Origin: Lenisia limosa
Taxonomy: Eukaryota; Breviatea
Length of the DNA: 22,340 bases
Reading direction: 5' to 3'
NCBI GenBank assembly: GCA_001655205.1
Contig: LPNZ01008243.1
Coordinates: forward strand, 1-22,340
The position numbers and the translations under genes are program-made. Of the stretch, positions 1 through 9,800 are shown piece by piece; within the stretch, counting starts at the first letter, position 1; the number at the start of each line of letters is the position of its first letter. The notes under the pieces were generated by a model. It was given only the letters and a program-made list of their open reading frames with translations, did no database searches and was not told the origin of the DNA.

Positions 1-392
1 GTGATTGGTGACAATCCAAGGAAAAGATCAGTTAATCATGGAAAAACCCACTGATGGATTCGATCGCTTTTCTGTCATTCATTAGTCATAGTTGTCGCAA
101 TGCTTTTAAGTATCACTTTACCAACTCTCTGCTGTCTTCTGTAATCAATAATATGTCATTTCTCTTCCGTCCATTGAGTCCAGGATCTCTACTTTTTTTG
201 GTGATCATCTATCATTATCTCCATGTTGATTCTTTCAGCTCCAGTGTCTGTTGGTTCTTTAGTTTCAGTATTTCATAATGTGCATTTTATTTCAGGTTCT
301 GGCTTTCTTTCTTTGCTCTGAAGTCAGATAGATTGTCTAATTTGTCGAATTTTGACTGGATTTTGAGTGTTTTTCTGGGAAAACACTGTAGC

Positions 393-650
393 GAGTGCGA
401 GTGATTTTTCCAGCGGTTCAGTTTTTTCCAGGAAAACCACCGGAAAAGTGAAAGAATTTCGACTCGAGTGTTTTCCATTCGAATTCCCCCTCGTGTTTTT
501 GCTCGTATTGGTCTTCCTTTTGTTGAAAAAAAAATCCTTGTAAAAAATCAGAAAACAACTCCCAAGAAAAAAAACTTTGGGTTTTCTTAGAGGAAAAACA
601 CTCTATTTTTCCGGCGAGTGCGAGTGATTTTCCCGGCAATTCAGTTTTTC
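393..650. repeat. Direct repeat pair flanking the left foldback arm
   Basis: GCGAGTGCGAGTGATTTTTCC at about 393-413 recurs as GCGAGTGCGAGTGATTTTCC at about 615-635. Both copies are followed by a similar TTCAGTTTTT-TCC segment and preceded by a GAAAACACT-type motif. The spacing of about 220 nt and the nesting with the inverted arms point to repeated insertion or duplication of one small element. Confidence 0.6.
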
Positions 651-839
651 CTTTAAGCAAACCCCGAGTTTTTTTTTTCCTGGGAGTGGTTTTTTTTTAT
701 TTTTTACAAGGAGTTTTCTGGCCGGAAAACACGAGTTTGCGAAGCGAACCAGTGTTTACAGAAAACTCCGAGTAACAAAAGGAAGACAACCACGAGCAAA
801 ATAAAACACGGGTGAATTCGATTGGAAAACACTTGAGTC
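461..839. repeat. Imperfect inverted repeat (foldback), nested in intron
   Basis: The left arm (461-566) reads GACTCGAGTGTTTTCC then ATTCGAATTC, GCTCGTATTGGTCTTCC, TTTTGTTG, CCTTGTAAAAAAT and CAACTCCCAAG. The reverse complement of 679-839 gives the same blocks in the same order: GACTCAAGTGTTTTCC, AATCGAATTC, GCTCGTGGTTGTCTTCC, TTTTGTTA, CCTTGTAAAAAAT, CACTCCCAGG. The right arm carries an extra insert of about 60 nt (roughly 712-773), itself hairpin-like (AGTTTTCTG ... CAGAAAACT). No transposase ORF is visible. It looks like a degenerate MITE or foldback element. Confidence 0.7.
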
Positions 840-970
840 TGGATTTCTCCACTTTTTCAGTAGTTTTTGAATTTTCTGGAAAAAGTTTTTTCAAGAGAGT
901 TTTTCCAGTAGCTTTCCAGTGAATTCAGTTTTATCTTTTTTTTTTTACAACAAGGTGACATACAGCAAAC

Positions 971-1813
971 CTTAGAGAAGAGGGTTTGATTTTGGGCATG
1001 GGCAAGAGCGGTGGATGCACCCGTGACACCAACAGCAATTCTAAAGGTCAAAGTACCATAAAATTGATGAAGACTATTCAGAAAAGTAGTTGACTTACCC
1101 GCAAAATAAGTTACATAATCCGACAATTGTACCCGCTGTAAAGACAACATAACCTAAAAAAAAGATCAAAGCATATTTCAATAATGACATGGTGCTGACG
1201 TGCTAAAAGAAAATTAAACAAGAGAAGATAGAAAGGACCTACAATAAGTTGAAAGAATAAGCAATATCATGTTGGGGTGAGTGTTTTATGTAAAACAACC
1301 TGATTGAGGCTGGGATTCATACAACTTTTTCAAGAAAACAGAAACATTTACCATTTTCCACCTACCTGAGAAGTAATCATCATCAGTTAGCTCTGTGTAC
1401 CTCTGCCACTTGATACCCAGGATAATGGCCATGACAAGTCCGTAAATCGCGGCTGCCTCACAAAATAGAATACTACATAGAAATGAGAATCAGCATTACC
1501 ATGTATCAACCCCCTTTTTGGATTTTGTAAAAAGAAAGGAGCTTGCAAACATAGCGCATTGTAAAGAGGTAAATACATGTTTTGGAAAATCAAACCTGAT
1601 CAAGTTAAGGGAGTATATTTTGGGTACACGGATAGCAGCCGCCACCAGTGTTGAGCCCGTAATGTAAATACCCCTAATTAGTGAGTACCGAGTAGAGGTC
1701 AAAGCCCAAGAGACCCACGTTGCAGCGCCTAGAATGGAGAACGCAACAGACGCTGAAATGCCTAATGCTGCGAACATATATGGCGGGAGGTCCAGGAGGA
1801 ATTCCGTAAACAT
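971..1813 (-). CDS. V-type H+-ATPase proteolipid subunit c'' (VMA16/ATP6V0B family), partial
   Basis: Membrane-embedded proteolipid of the V0 rotor ring, which carries protons across vacuolar/endosomal membranes. Exons on the minus strand: 1719-1813, 1596-1673, 1366-1472, 1099-1153 and 971-1040. All joins are in frame and give 135 residues. Recognisable stretches are PPYMFAALGIS, GIYITGSTLVAAAIRVPKI, ILFCEAAAIYGLVMAIIL and LFCGIAVGVTGASTALAHAQ. The glutamate in FCEAAAIYG (residue about 63) is the expected proton-carrying carboxylate. Family members are about 200-215 residues with an extra N-terminal helix. Here the ATG at 1811-1813 starts just before the conserved PYMF helix, so either that first helix is absent or a further 5' exon was missed. 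The C-terminal helix exon is outside the window. Introns are 45, 123, 212 and 58 nt. The PLAC8 gene lies upstream in the same direction. Confidence 0.92.
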
Positions 1814-2387
1814 TATTGCTTGTATATGTATGAATGAAAAGCAATCTCTAAATATATATCAAAGGGTGAGAACAACTAGTCACTACTGTTTGTAAATTTG
1901 AAAGGAGGTATAGGGGTAGGGAGGAGGAAGGTAGGATGAGATAGGAACCTGGGGAACTGGAAGAAGGTATTATAAACGACGTGACGATGTGGGTATATGG
2001 CACGTATTGGGTATAAGACAGGTAAGGAGCTTAAAAGGCGCATGGCAAAAAAAAAACCAAGGGGCCGGTGCGGGTTGTGGAGTCCTGGAGTCAACAACCA
2101 GTTTTTTATTCCGGGCCGCAATTTTTCTCGCCGCACCTGGTGGGTGGGGGACGGTTGGTTGGGGACACTTGGGGGCTGCTGGGCTGCTTCACAGGCAGGG
2201 TTTCACAAATTTTGAGGGAGGGTCAGAAAACATTATCCCCCCATAAACGCACTATCCAAGTCGCCGTTGAAATAATGAGGATAGTTGAGAGAGGTAGTGG
2301 GAAGTACAGTAAATATTTCAGAAAAAAAAAACTATTGTGACCTGATTGGTCAGACGAAAATATGCAAAGCGAGGGGAGGGGGGTGGT
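1814..2387. other. Intergenic region between PLAC8 stop and V-ATPase start
   Basis: About 570 nt with no convincing coding exon on either strand. Open frames here are Gly/Trp-rich or Pro-rich and match nothing I know. The region should contain the V-ATPase promoter on the minus strand. An ATTGG (inverted CCAAT) sits at 2345-2349, too far and too common to be assigned. The sequence has purine-rich G runs (1900-1935, 2371-2384). Confidence 0.5.
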
Positions 2388-3371
2388 CTACTTCTTCTCC
2401 TTGATAGACTTGCCAGCTGTCTTGAACTGATCACCCATTGAGGCTCCGGCTTCAGGGGCAACCTGGAGGTCAGAACCAGGACAAAGAATTGGCTAGCATA
2501 GCTTTAGTATTCGTGTAAGCCAAAGAGGCTCACTTGGAAGAACTCGGGAAGGGGGCCTTGTGGAGACTCTCTCTCGTTGACCTCCTGGAGGACCTGGCAA
2601 TGCGAACATAGGGGGCAGCAAAACTATACAGTAAACACTAAACCAAACGAAAAAGAGTTGGGTAACCAAGAGAAATGCTGCTTTCCCCATACGCCATAAG
2701 CAAGGTCAAGAGCTCCTGCGTTGCCAAGAAGAACATACTTCTTACGGGCATCAACTCTAAAGGTAAAAAAAGGGAAGAGGGAATGCGGGCAACATAATAG
2801 AAATAATAAATATACTCACCTGCCCTTGAGGCCTGCGCAGCAAGGAAGGAACATGTCTAACAGGCAGCACAGCCAAATATTGTTGTTATCCTTAGACAAG
2901 TGAGGTGGGAGGGGAGGGGGGACAAAAATAGCACACAAGAGTTCACATGAACCAAAATCCCACATACATCCATGCGGTTCATGTAGTTGCCGTAGGAGAA
3001 GCAACTGTGAAGGTAGGTAAGGACGCAATAGTGTGTTGGAAAAATTATAATTCCGATACAGGTAGCTGAGCAAATGACCACACTTCAACATAAATCTCAA
3101 CCATCATACTGGCAGAAGAAGGTGAATACAGTTGGTACAGGCGCATCACTACATCAAGTCAATTCAAAAAAGAGGGCCAGTGTATTTTTTGTTATTAAGT
3201 AATTGAAGAAGATTCCAGGAAATGTTTTGTTAACTTTTTTTCATTGCGAATTGGGTGGCTTAAGGGAAGCAGGGGGGAGGGGGGCAGAGATGAATTGATT
3301 GAAGACAGGACCACCTCCCACAAGCATCCAATGTATCCATGCTTGAAGTCACTCATTGGGTTTCCGACCAT
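2388..3371 (-). CDS. Small PLAC8-family cysteine-rich protein
   Basis: Complete six-exon gene on the minus strand: 3322-3371, 2968-3004, 2820-2890, 2693-2756, 2534-2623 and 2388-2462. All joins keep frame and give 128 residues, ending in KSIKEKK and TAG. The PLAC8 signature is visible in order: GYIGCFCFSYGNYMNRMD (compare GCFCPCVxYGKN in the family), a cysteine-rich hydrophobic stretch IWLCCLLDMFLPCCAG, KGRVDARKKY (compare R..IR.KY), and FCCPLCSHCQVLQEVNERE (compare CxxCALCQExREL). PLAC8 proteins are membrane-associated and include plant FWL/PCR cell-size and metal-efflux proteins and animal PLAC8. The cysteine pair and hydrophobic segment fit membrane association, but I cannot assign a substrate. 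The start ATG at 3369-3371 leaves only about 14 residues before the domain. An upstream exon is possible because a good acceptor (CACTTAG) lies just 5' of that ATG. Confidence 0.85.
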
Positions 3372-3828
3372 ATTGGTATCTACCTAAGTGGTGACCAATG
3401 AGAGAGAAATTAAGAAAAGGTTGGCAAGAGGGCGAAAAGCCAGATACACTAAAGCGTAACAATGACACTCTTACCCAAAATTAAATCATGGTTAAAGAAA
3501 TTAAACCATTTTTTTTCACTCAAGACCTTCAAAAGAAGCCAAAAGTGAACAATCACACAATACAAAACATAAAATGAACATATTTATTACACCATTGTGA
3601 CATCATTACATACCTGCTGCGTTTAATCTGCATTTAATCGGTGATTTCTTGGCGCGCAAAAGGAAAAGATTAGTTTTGATTAGGCACTTTTCAGGACTTT
3701 TGTGAACACCCGTGACCAAGTTCTGACAGGTATTCTTTAAAATTCTTGTGAATATTATAATATAATTGTGAATATTATTTTATTAAGGTGAAAAAATCCA
3801 ATAGATGTAGTTTAGTTAAGAGATACGC
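3372..3828. other. Divergent intergenic/promoter region
   Basis: Lies between the starts of the PLAC8 gene (minus) and TBC1D31 (plus). No exon is recognisable. It is AT-rich, with a small direct repeat of TTGTGAATATTAT type around 3745-3780 and an E2F-like site near the centre. It probably carries both promoters and perhaps a 5' untranslated exon of the PLAC8 gene. Confidence 0.5.
3649..3661 (-). promoter_or_regulatory. Candidate E2F/DP (or MBF-like) binding site
   Basis: The plus strand reads TTGGCGCGCAAAA. Its complement is TTTTGCGCGCCAA, which contains the TTTTGCGC core of the E2F consensus. It is about 170 nt upstream of the TBC1D31 start and 280 nt upstream of the PLAC8 start. It stands out in an otherwise AT-rich region. 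Function is inferred from motif and position only. Confidence 0.35.
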
Positions 3829-6800
3829 ATGATTCCTCCGTTAGTAACTCTTTCTGGCCACTCTAAAGGGGGTCACATTGCACAGCCTCCTCCATCTCCT
3901 GCTAATCCGTTCGAACCGTTCTTCTTTTGCCGTCCTACAGAAAACTGTCAATTCAACCAGCGTGGTAGGACTCATAATGAACCCCCAATATGTGTATTAA
4001 TATAATAAAGGATGGACTTCTGCAACATGGAGCCCTTCTGGAGAGATCTTGTACACAGCTGATCGCTTGGGACGCCTCTTCTCGTGGTATCCACAACTAA
4101 ACAAGTATGGAACTTATACAAATCGGATTATATGACATGACATTTGAAGAAAAAGCATGTTGTCTATTGACGTAACTGCTCTGTAACGTTTTCAGATATA
4201 GTCTATTGTGTCGTGTTGCTGGATCCATTGTTACGTTGGCAACATGCCGTACCAGACCTCGTGAAATATTTGCCTCTTCTGAACGTGGATTTGTGGCCGT
4301 TATAGATACTCGTAAGTCAGCATATATGAGGGTTCGTTTTTGACATTGCAGAATCGGGGAAAGAAGTTTCAAGGCTGAAGGGGCATAAGACCCCTGTTTT
4401 TCAGATTAGTTTCTCTGGATGTTAGCTGGGGAAGTCATCAGTCGTATTCGGTGAACTGACGTTTTAGCTGTTGCAATGACGACATCAAAAGATTGTGCAC
4501 TACTATGGAAACTTGGGTATGTGATGGCAGAGTTGGTTTGATTCTTCAGGACATTTGAGAGAATCCGAACTTTGACTGTTGCTCGTGCCGATGTAATTTC
4601 GGTGGGAATGGGGAAGGGGAAACGGCTGAAGTTGATAGTTACGGATTAAAATCTGATTGCACTTTAGGCGTTTTTCCTAAGTAAAACGTCAATGATAGCC
4701 ACGGTATTTTCTGACGACTCAGTTCTCATTTGGGAAAGTTCAACTTATAAAGTGAGAGGGTCAGTCATAGCACTATTATTGTTTTCTTAGACTAAATCTC
4801 AACCCTGGGTCTTATTTTTCAGTTGCTGTATCGAATGACGCCTCCAAGACTGCCTTCAGAAAAACTGTCCCTTGAGGTTGACCTTCAAAGTGGGTTTTGT
4901 TTTTTTGCTGATATGTCTCTTTTTTTTCATTATAGTTCTAGGCCACCTCAGTCCCTCTCATGCGTCTTGGGGCTCGGATGCTGACGAAGAACCTTCAGGA
5001 ACTGAATTATCTGGTAGGACACACAGAGTTGGAATCCTCATTGGTCCATGGATGTACAGAGTGACATTTTTAGAGAAGGAAAGCAATCCGCGTGTTGCAT
5101 CGATGCCACAATTCAGACTCAGGTTTGTCCTTATGGCGTTCTGATAATGCTTCAGATATGCCGTGTCGACGTCATCAGAGCGGTACATTGTTGCTGCTGG
5201 AGAGTGAGGAGGGATTCTTTGTTTTGGCAGAACCTGTGCTTTTTACTGTCCAGGACCCCGCATTTGATTGTGTTTGATGCCCAAAGAAGAGGAGGGTGTT
5301 CAGTTCTGGCGATGCCTGGTGGAGAGGTTTGTACTCTTCAGATGTTGGTTCCTTTGGAACGTGGTTAATTCTTAAGATGTTGTTTCCATTGGACCATGGT
5401 TAATTCTTAAGATGCTGTTTCTTTTGGACCGTAGTTAATAGTTTTAGAAGCCATTGCAGATCATGCCATGGCCAAGCCATGAGGGAATCATTGTTCTTTC
5501 TGAGGATGGTAGGGGGGGGGGGGANNNNNNNNNNNNNNNNNNNNNNNNNNNNNNNNNNNNNNNNNNNNNNNNNNNNNNNNNNNNNNNNNGAGCTGTGCGA
5601 TGGATTAATATTTCCTCCTTTAAAGTTGTTCGCAGATTTATGCCTGATCCTGAGGGGCAGGTAATCTGGGTAACTTTGTTTTTTGCTTCAGGCCTTTGTT
5701 CAGTTGGTTGGAGAGTGAACTGTTTATCATATCCAGGTGACAGAATTTATTTCTGTTTCACATGACAATCGCTGGATGTGGGCTCACCCTTGGTCTGGAA
5801 CTGCAGCGCTTTATGCTTTGGTAAGCGAGGATCATACTTTTTGAGGTCACCGGAGGGCTGGAATGCAGTCGAACTGGTCTTTTTTTGCTTGTCTAAAACC
5901 TCTTTGTATCGTAAAAAGATAGCGCTCTTTTCACCCTGCGCAGGCAGCACCTAGGGCTTCGGCACCTCCACCAACTGAGTTGGCTGTTCCGCTGAAAGAG
6001 GAGCCCAAGTAAGCCACAAACCTAGTTGGATGAGTTACCTTTCAAAAAAGAGGGCACTATTTCTGTCGAAAAGGACCAGTACAATATCGGTTATTTCCAG
6101 ATTAAGGGCGAATTTGCTCTTTTCTATCTCATCTTTCAGAGTTCAAACCGCAAAGCCTATGAAGTCGCCGAAGTGGGCTTGGTTGAGACTTTGTTCTTGT
6201 CAAGCTTGGTTGAGGCTTTGTTCCTGGCAATCCGTTCTTATTTCTCAGGTTTTTGGAGCCAACAATGAATTCGTCGCAAGTTCTCCACCATATGGGCGGT
6301 CTTGTCACCCTAACTCAAGGGCTTCCGGTTCGTTTTATTCATCTTTTCTCTGACAAGATAGGAGGACGGAATATTTAGAAACAGGGGAAAACTTCATGAG
6401 GTTCTAATGGAACATGGTACATTCCCAAGCAAGTATAGGTGGGCGGCATGGGACTATAATGTCTGAATGACAAAACCTGTAACTTATCATGTCATACAAG
6501 TAATTTATTTTACTCATATTCTAGACTGTTGATTTGGCGCTTCCTCCTAGGCTTACCTGAGAACCATGATGCTTTCAACGATTTGATTGCAGCCGGTATC
6601 CACCCCGATGCAAAGGCTCGAGGTACGGCTGGGCTTCACCATCAAGAGACTGTGTTTTTGGAACTTATTGTACCATTTGGTTTTGTTCTTGTTTTTGTTT
6701 TTGTTGGATTGCTTGTGGATTCATTTGGCATTCGAGTAAATTTTATAAATTTGAAAGATCCTTGATTGGGTCTAACTAGTGTAGTACGACGTTTCCCTAT

Positions 6801-9800
6801 GAAGTCAACACGAATGGCTGCAAGATTAAACAGGTAAATACGAATACAAGAGAGGCAGCTTTTGTTTAAACCCACCTTACTACTCAGAGTTCTTTCTTGC
6901 CTCAACCACTGGTCACCTGTCTTTGCTGTTGCACCTTTCATGCCATACTTTGTGTTCCCCTTCATCAAGGTAAGCCGTTGCTTAGTCTTCTTTCGAAAGC
7001 AGTTTTTATTCAATGGATAGATTTCTAATATTTTCAGCTTTTCGGTTCTGATGATATTGCAGTCTTCGAAACCGTTGCGTCGTTACTCGGTAATCCTTCA
7101 CTCGGACAATTTCAGAAACGAAATATTTTCCTATTTTCTTTGACATATCAGTTAATCAGTGCCACTATTGGTTTGAGTTTGCCCCACATCCCCCCGTCAC
7201 CCTCCTTAACTCCCTTTCGCGACTTCTCTCAATTTTTGATACCCAGCTCCATGCTCATCTGACCCAATACAAAGTGAGTCAGTCACAGTTTTGGAATGTA
7301 TTTGTGTATGCAACGATTAACTCGTTTAGCTTCCTGCTGACATCTATTTATGGCCACTTTTGTCAACATTATTTACTGAGGTCGTTGACAAAGTAAGGAG
7401 GCTGTGCAGTTTAGGGACGATGTATGCTTTTTATATGAGATGAATTTGGACATGTCTTACTTGGCAGGACGACTGGCTCATGATTATGGACCATCTTGTG
7501 ATGGGCAAGGCTAATTTGATCCACTATATTGGGTTGGCACTTGTGCGAGCAGTCCGAGTTGATCTCCTCAATTGTTCAAACCATCGTGATGTTGCGGTGA
7601 GCTGGCCGACAATTTGTAGTTATTACTGATGTCCTATGCTGATCAACGTAGTTTCTTCTGACACGTCCCTTCCGCATCAACGTTTCCGAAGTATTGGGAC
7701 TTGCCTACGCAATGGAGCGGGACTCTCCTTCGTATGAGTGGTACATCTGGCCATATCAATGGGTGTTCAGGAACCTTCTCACCACTGCTTACCTTATTGT
7801 TTAGCGACATGGAGCCTGCTTCAGTGACTATCACTCCACTAATGTCTGGTCGCTACCAAATCTTCGACAAATATCCCAAGGTTGCTTGTTGTGATGTCCT
7901 TTCTTCCGTCAAGTGGATCATCTTATGGATCTAGACTGTTGTAAACTATCAGTTGAAAGAGGTGACAAGAATAAGGGCTGAGGAGGAGGACTTCTTGAGG
8001 AAAAAGTGAGGTTGAGTGACTGTATTGCTACACCCCGTCAGGCTAGTTTTTACTGTGACTCTTCAGACGCATTGCTGAAGCTACTGATGAAATGGAGAAG
8101 ATGGTCCACACCGACCCTCTCCAGGCCTGGCAGCAAGATGATGGTTTGGCTTGGGTTTGCATTTGTGATTTCCTTCAGCAATGCTCCGTCGATTGGAAAG
8201 AGCCCAGGCCGCGCAAACTATCGAGAAAGACCGCCATAGGTCTGCTACTGATAAATTCCTTCGGTCTCTATATATAATTCAAGAAATTTGGTATTCTACT
8301 CCTTTTGACTGTTTATAGGGTTGAGAAGCTTGGACGTATGTCAAACGTTGTTGCTGAAAATCGCCTTGCCACGGCCATGCATCGAGAAAAGAGGCTGGAG
8401 GATGTACATAAGAGACAGGTATGCTGTATAGAGGGTTGCAACTAATCTGCAGGCATCCACGCGTTCAAAGGCAGTGAAGGAACGGGACAACGATATGGCA
8501 GCTATTGAAACGATCCATAGGAGAGAGCTCAACCAGCTCGAAAATGAGGCACGGGTGGTCAACGCTGAAGCTGCGCATCACGCTCGAATATTGGCCAAAC
8601 AGACAGAATTGGTGGGACTAACCTTTGAGGTGTTGACGCTTTCAGCTGAATCAGCAAGCAGTGAACAAAGCGGACCAGGAGTCTTTGTATGTCATAGAGA
8701 GTCAAAGAGCACGGCTTCAGTTTGACAGACAAAAGGCGTCTCAGGAACATCAACAGGCGGTCATCAAGAGGATCGTGGGTCTTAAACTAAATTTGGGTTC
8801 TTGAAACGACAGTTATCTAACTTCTAAGGCTCTTGAAGAGCGGCTTGAGAAGATGCGGGCGATAGAGGAGGCCGATCACTATGTACAGGAAACAAGACAC
8901 AATGCGGAGTTGGCGCTTGTCAGTCGTGAAAAGGAACATGCTGAGGTGAGGCTCTTCATAATGGCGTTATTGACAACACCAGGCAATGCATAAGCAAGAA
9001 ATGGCAATGCTGGCTGAAGGGCTGAGGCAAAAGACATCTAAAGATGCTGCGTCCAAAATCGTGGGTTATTAAGATAACCAAATATAATGCTGTAGCGTGA
9101 GAATGCACTTAAGGAAAGAGAGGCTTCAATCGAGGCAGAAACTTTACGTCAAGGCAGGAACTCAGCTTTGAGGGTCAGTTGTCCCAGGAATCGCACCCTT
9201 TAACCTCCTTTAGAATCAACACTCAGACAGAGCTCAACAAATTGAACTGGAGCAAGCCAGGGATCGAAAGATCAGTGAAGAGAGAATCCAAAGACTGAAA
9301 GAGGTTTGGGGGGGGGGGGGNNNNNNNNNNNNNNNNNNNNNNNNNNNNNNNNNNNNNNNNNNNNNNNNNNNNNNNNNNNNNNNNNNNNNNNNNNNNNNNN
9401 NNNNNNNATTCAACGCAAGAGAGAAGCTGAACTGAAGATACAAAGCACACTTCAAGCAGTTAAATCCAAAGAGGTGGGCTGCGTCCGTCTGCCATTTTAT
9501 TTACTGATTAGCTGGAAGCTGAGCGGGAGGCACAAAAACAGATCAGTGCTATACATCGTCTGCGTCAAGAGGTCTGCCGATGGGGGATGTAGTTTGCTTA
9601 TCTTTGGTTTTGTTTTCCTTCAGTGGTTTACCAAGTTTAAATGTTCATATCATATACTATTTTTTTTATTTATTTTTTTGGTCTCAATTTGACCCTAAAG
9701 GAAGGGCAACTTGAAGCAGACCTCTTGCACCGCGAAGAAGACTTATCGGAACAAAAAGCATTCCAAGCTCTTCTACTGGTATATTGGACCTTGATGTTTT

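Larger units (their letters stand above)
1..970 (-). other. Long intron (3' part unseen) of the V-ATPase c'' gene, no recognisable exon
   Basis: The last exon seen of the minus-strand V-ATPase gene ends with a GT donor at 970-969. The family still needs a final transmembrane helix, of the type that usually follows LFxK. I read the reverse strand to the window edge and found nothing resembling that helix. The intron is therefore at least 970 nt, against 45-325 nt for the other four introns of this gene, or the gene is broken here. Positions 360-900 are occupied by a self-similar inverted and direct repeat described separately. Positions 1-360 hold nothing I recognise. Confidence 0.6.

Noticed and set aside
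1989-2340. Overlapping Gly/Trp-rich plus-strand open frames between PLAC8 and V-ATPase genes
   Set aside because: Three frames are open at once because of G-rich composition. There is no family similarity and no good splice structure.
3105-3160. Possible extra PLAC8 exon reading MRLYQLYSPSSASMMV
   Set aside because: Joining 3322 directly to 3004 keeps frame and gives the family motif GCFCFSYGN. The extra segment would interrupt the domain.
3905-3925. GTTCGAAC near 3910-3920 as a tRNA T-loop
   Set aside because: No matching acceptor stem, D-arm or anticodon arm surrounds it, and it lies in exon 1 of TBC1D31.
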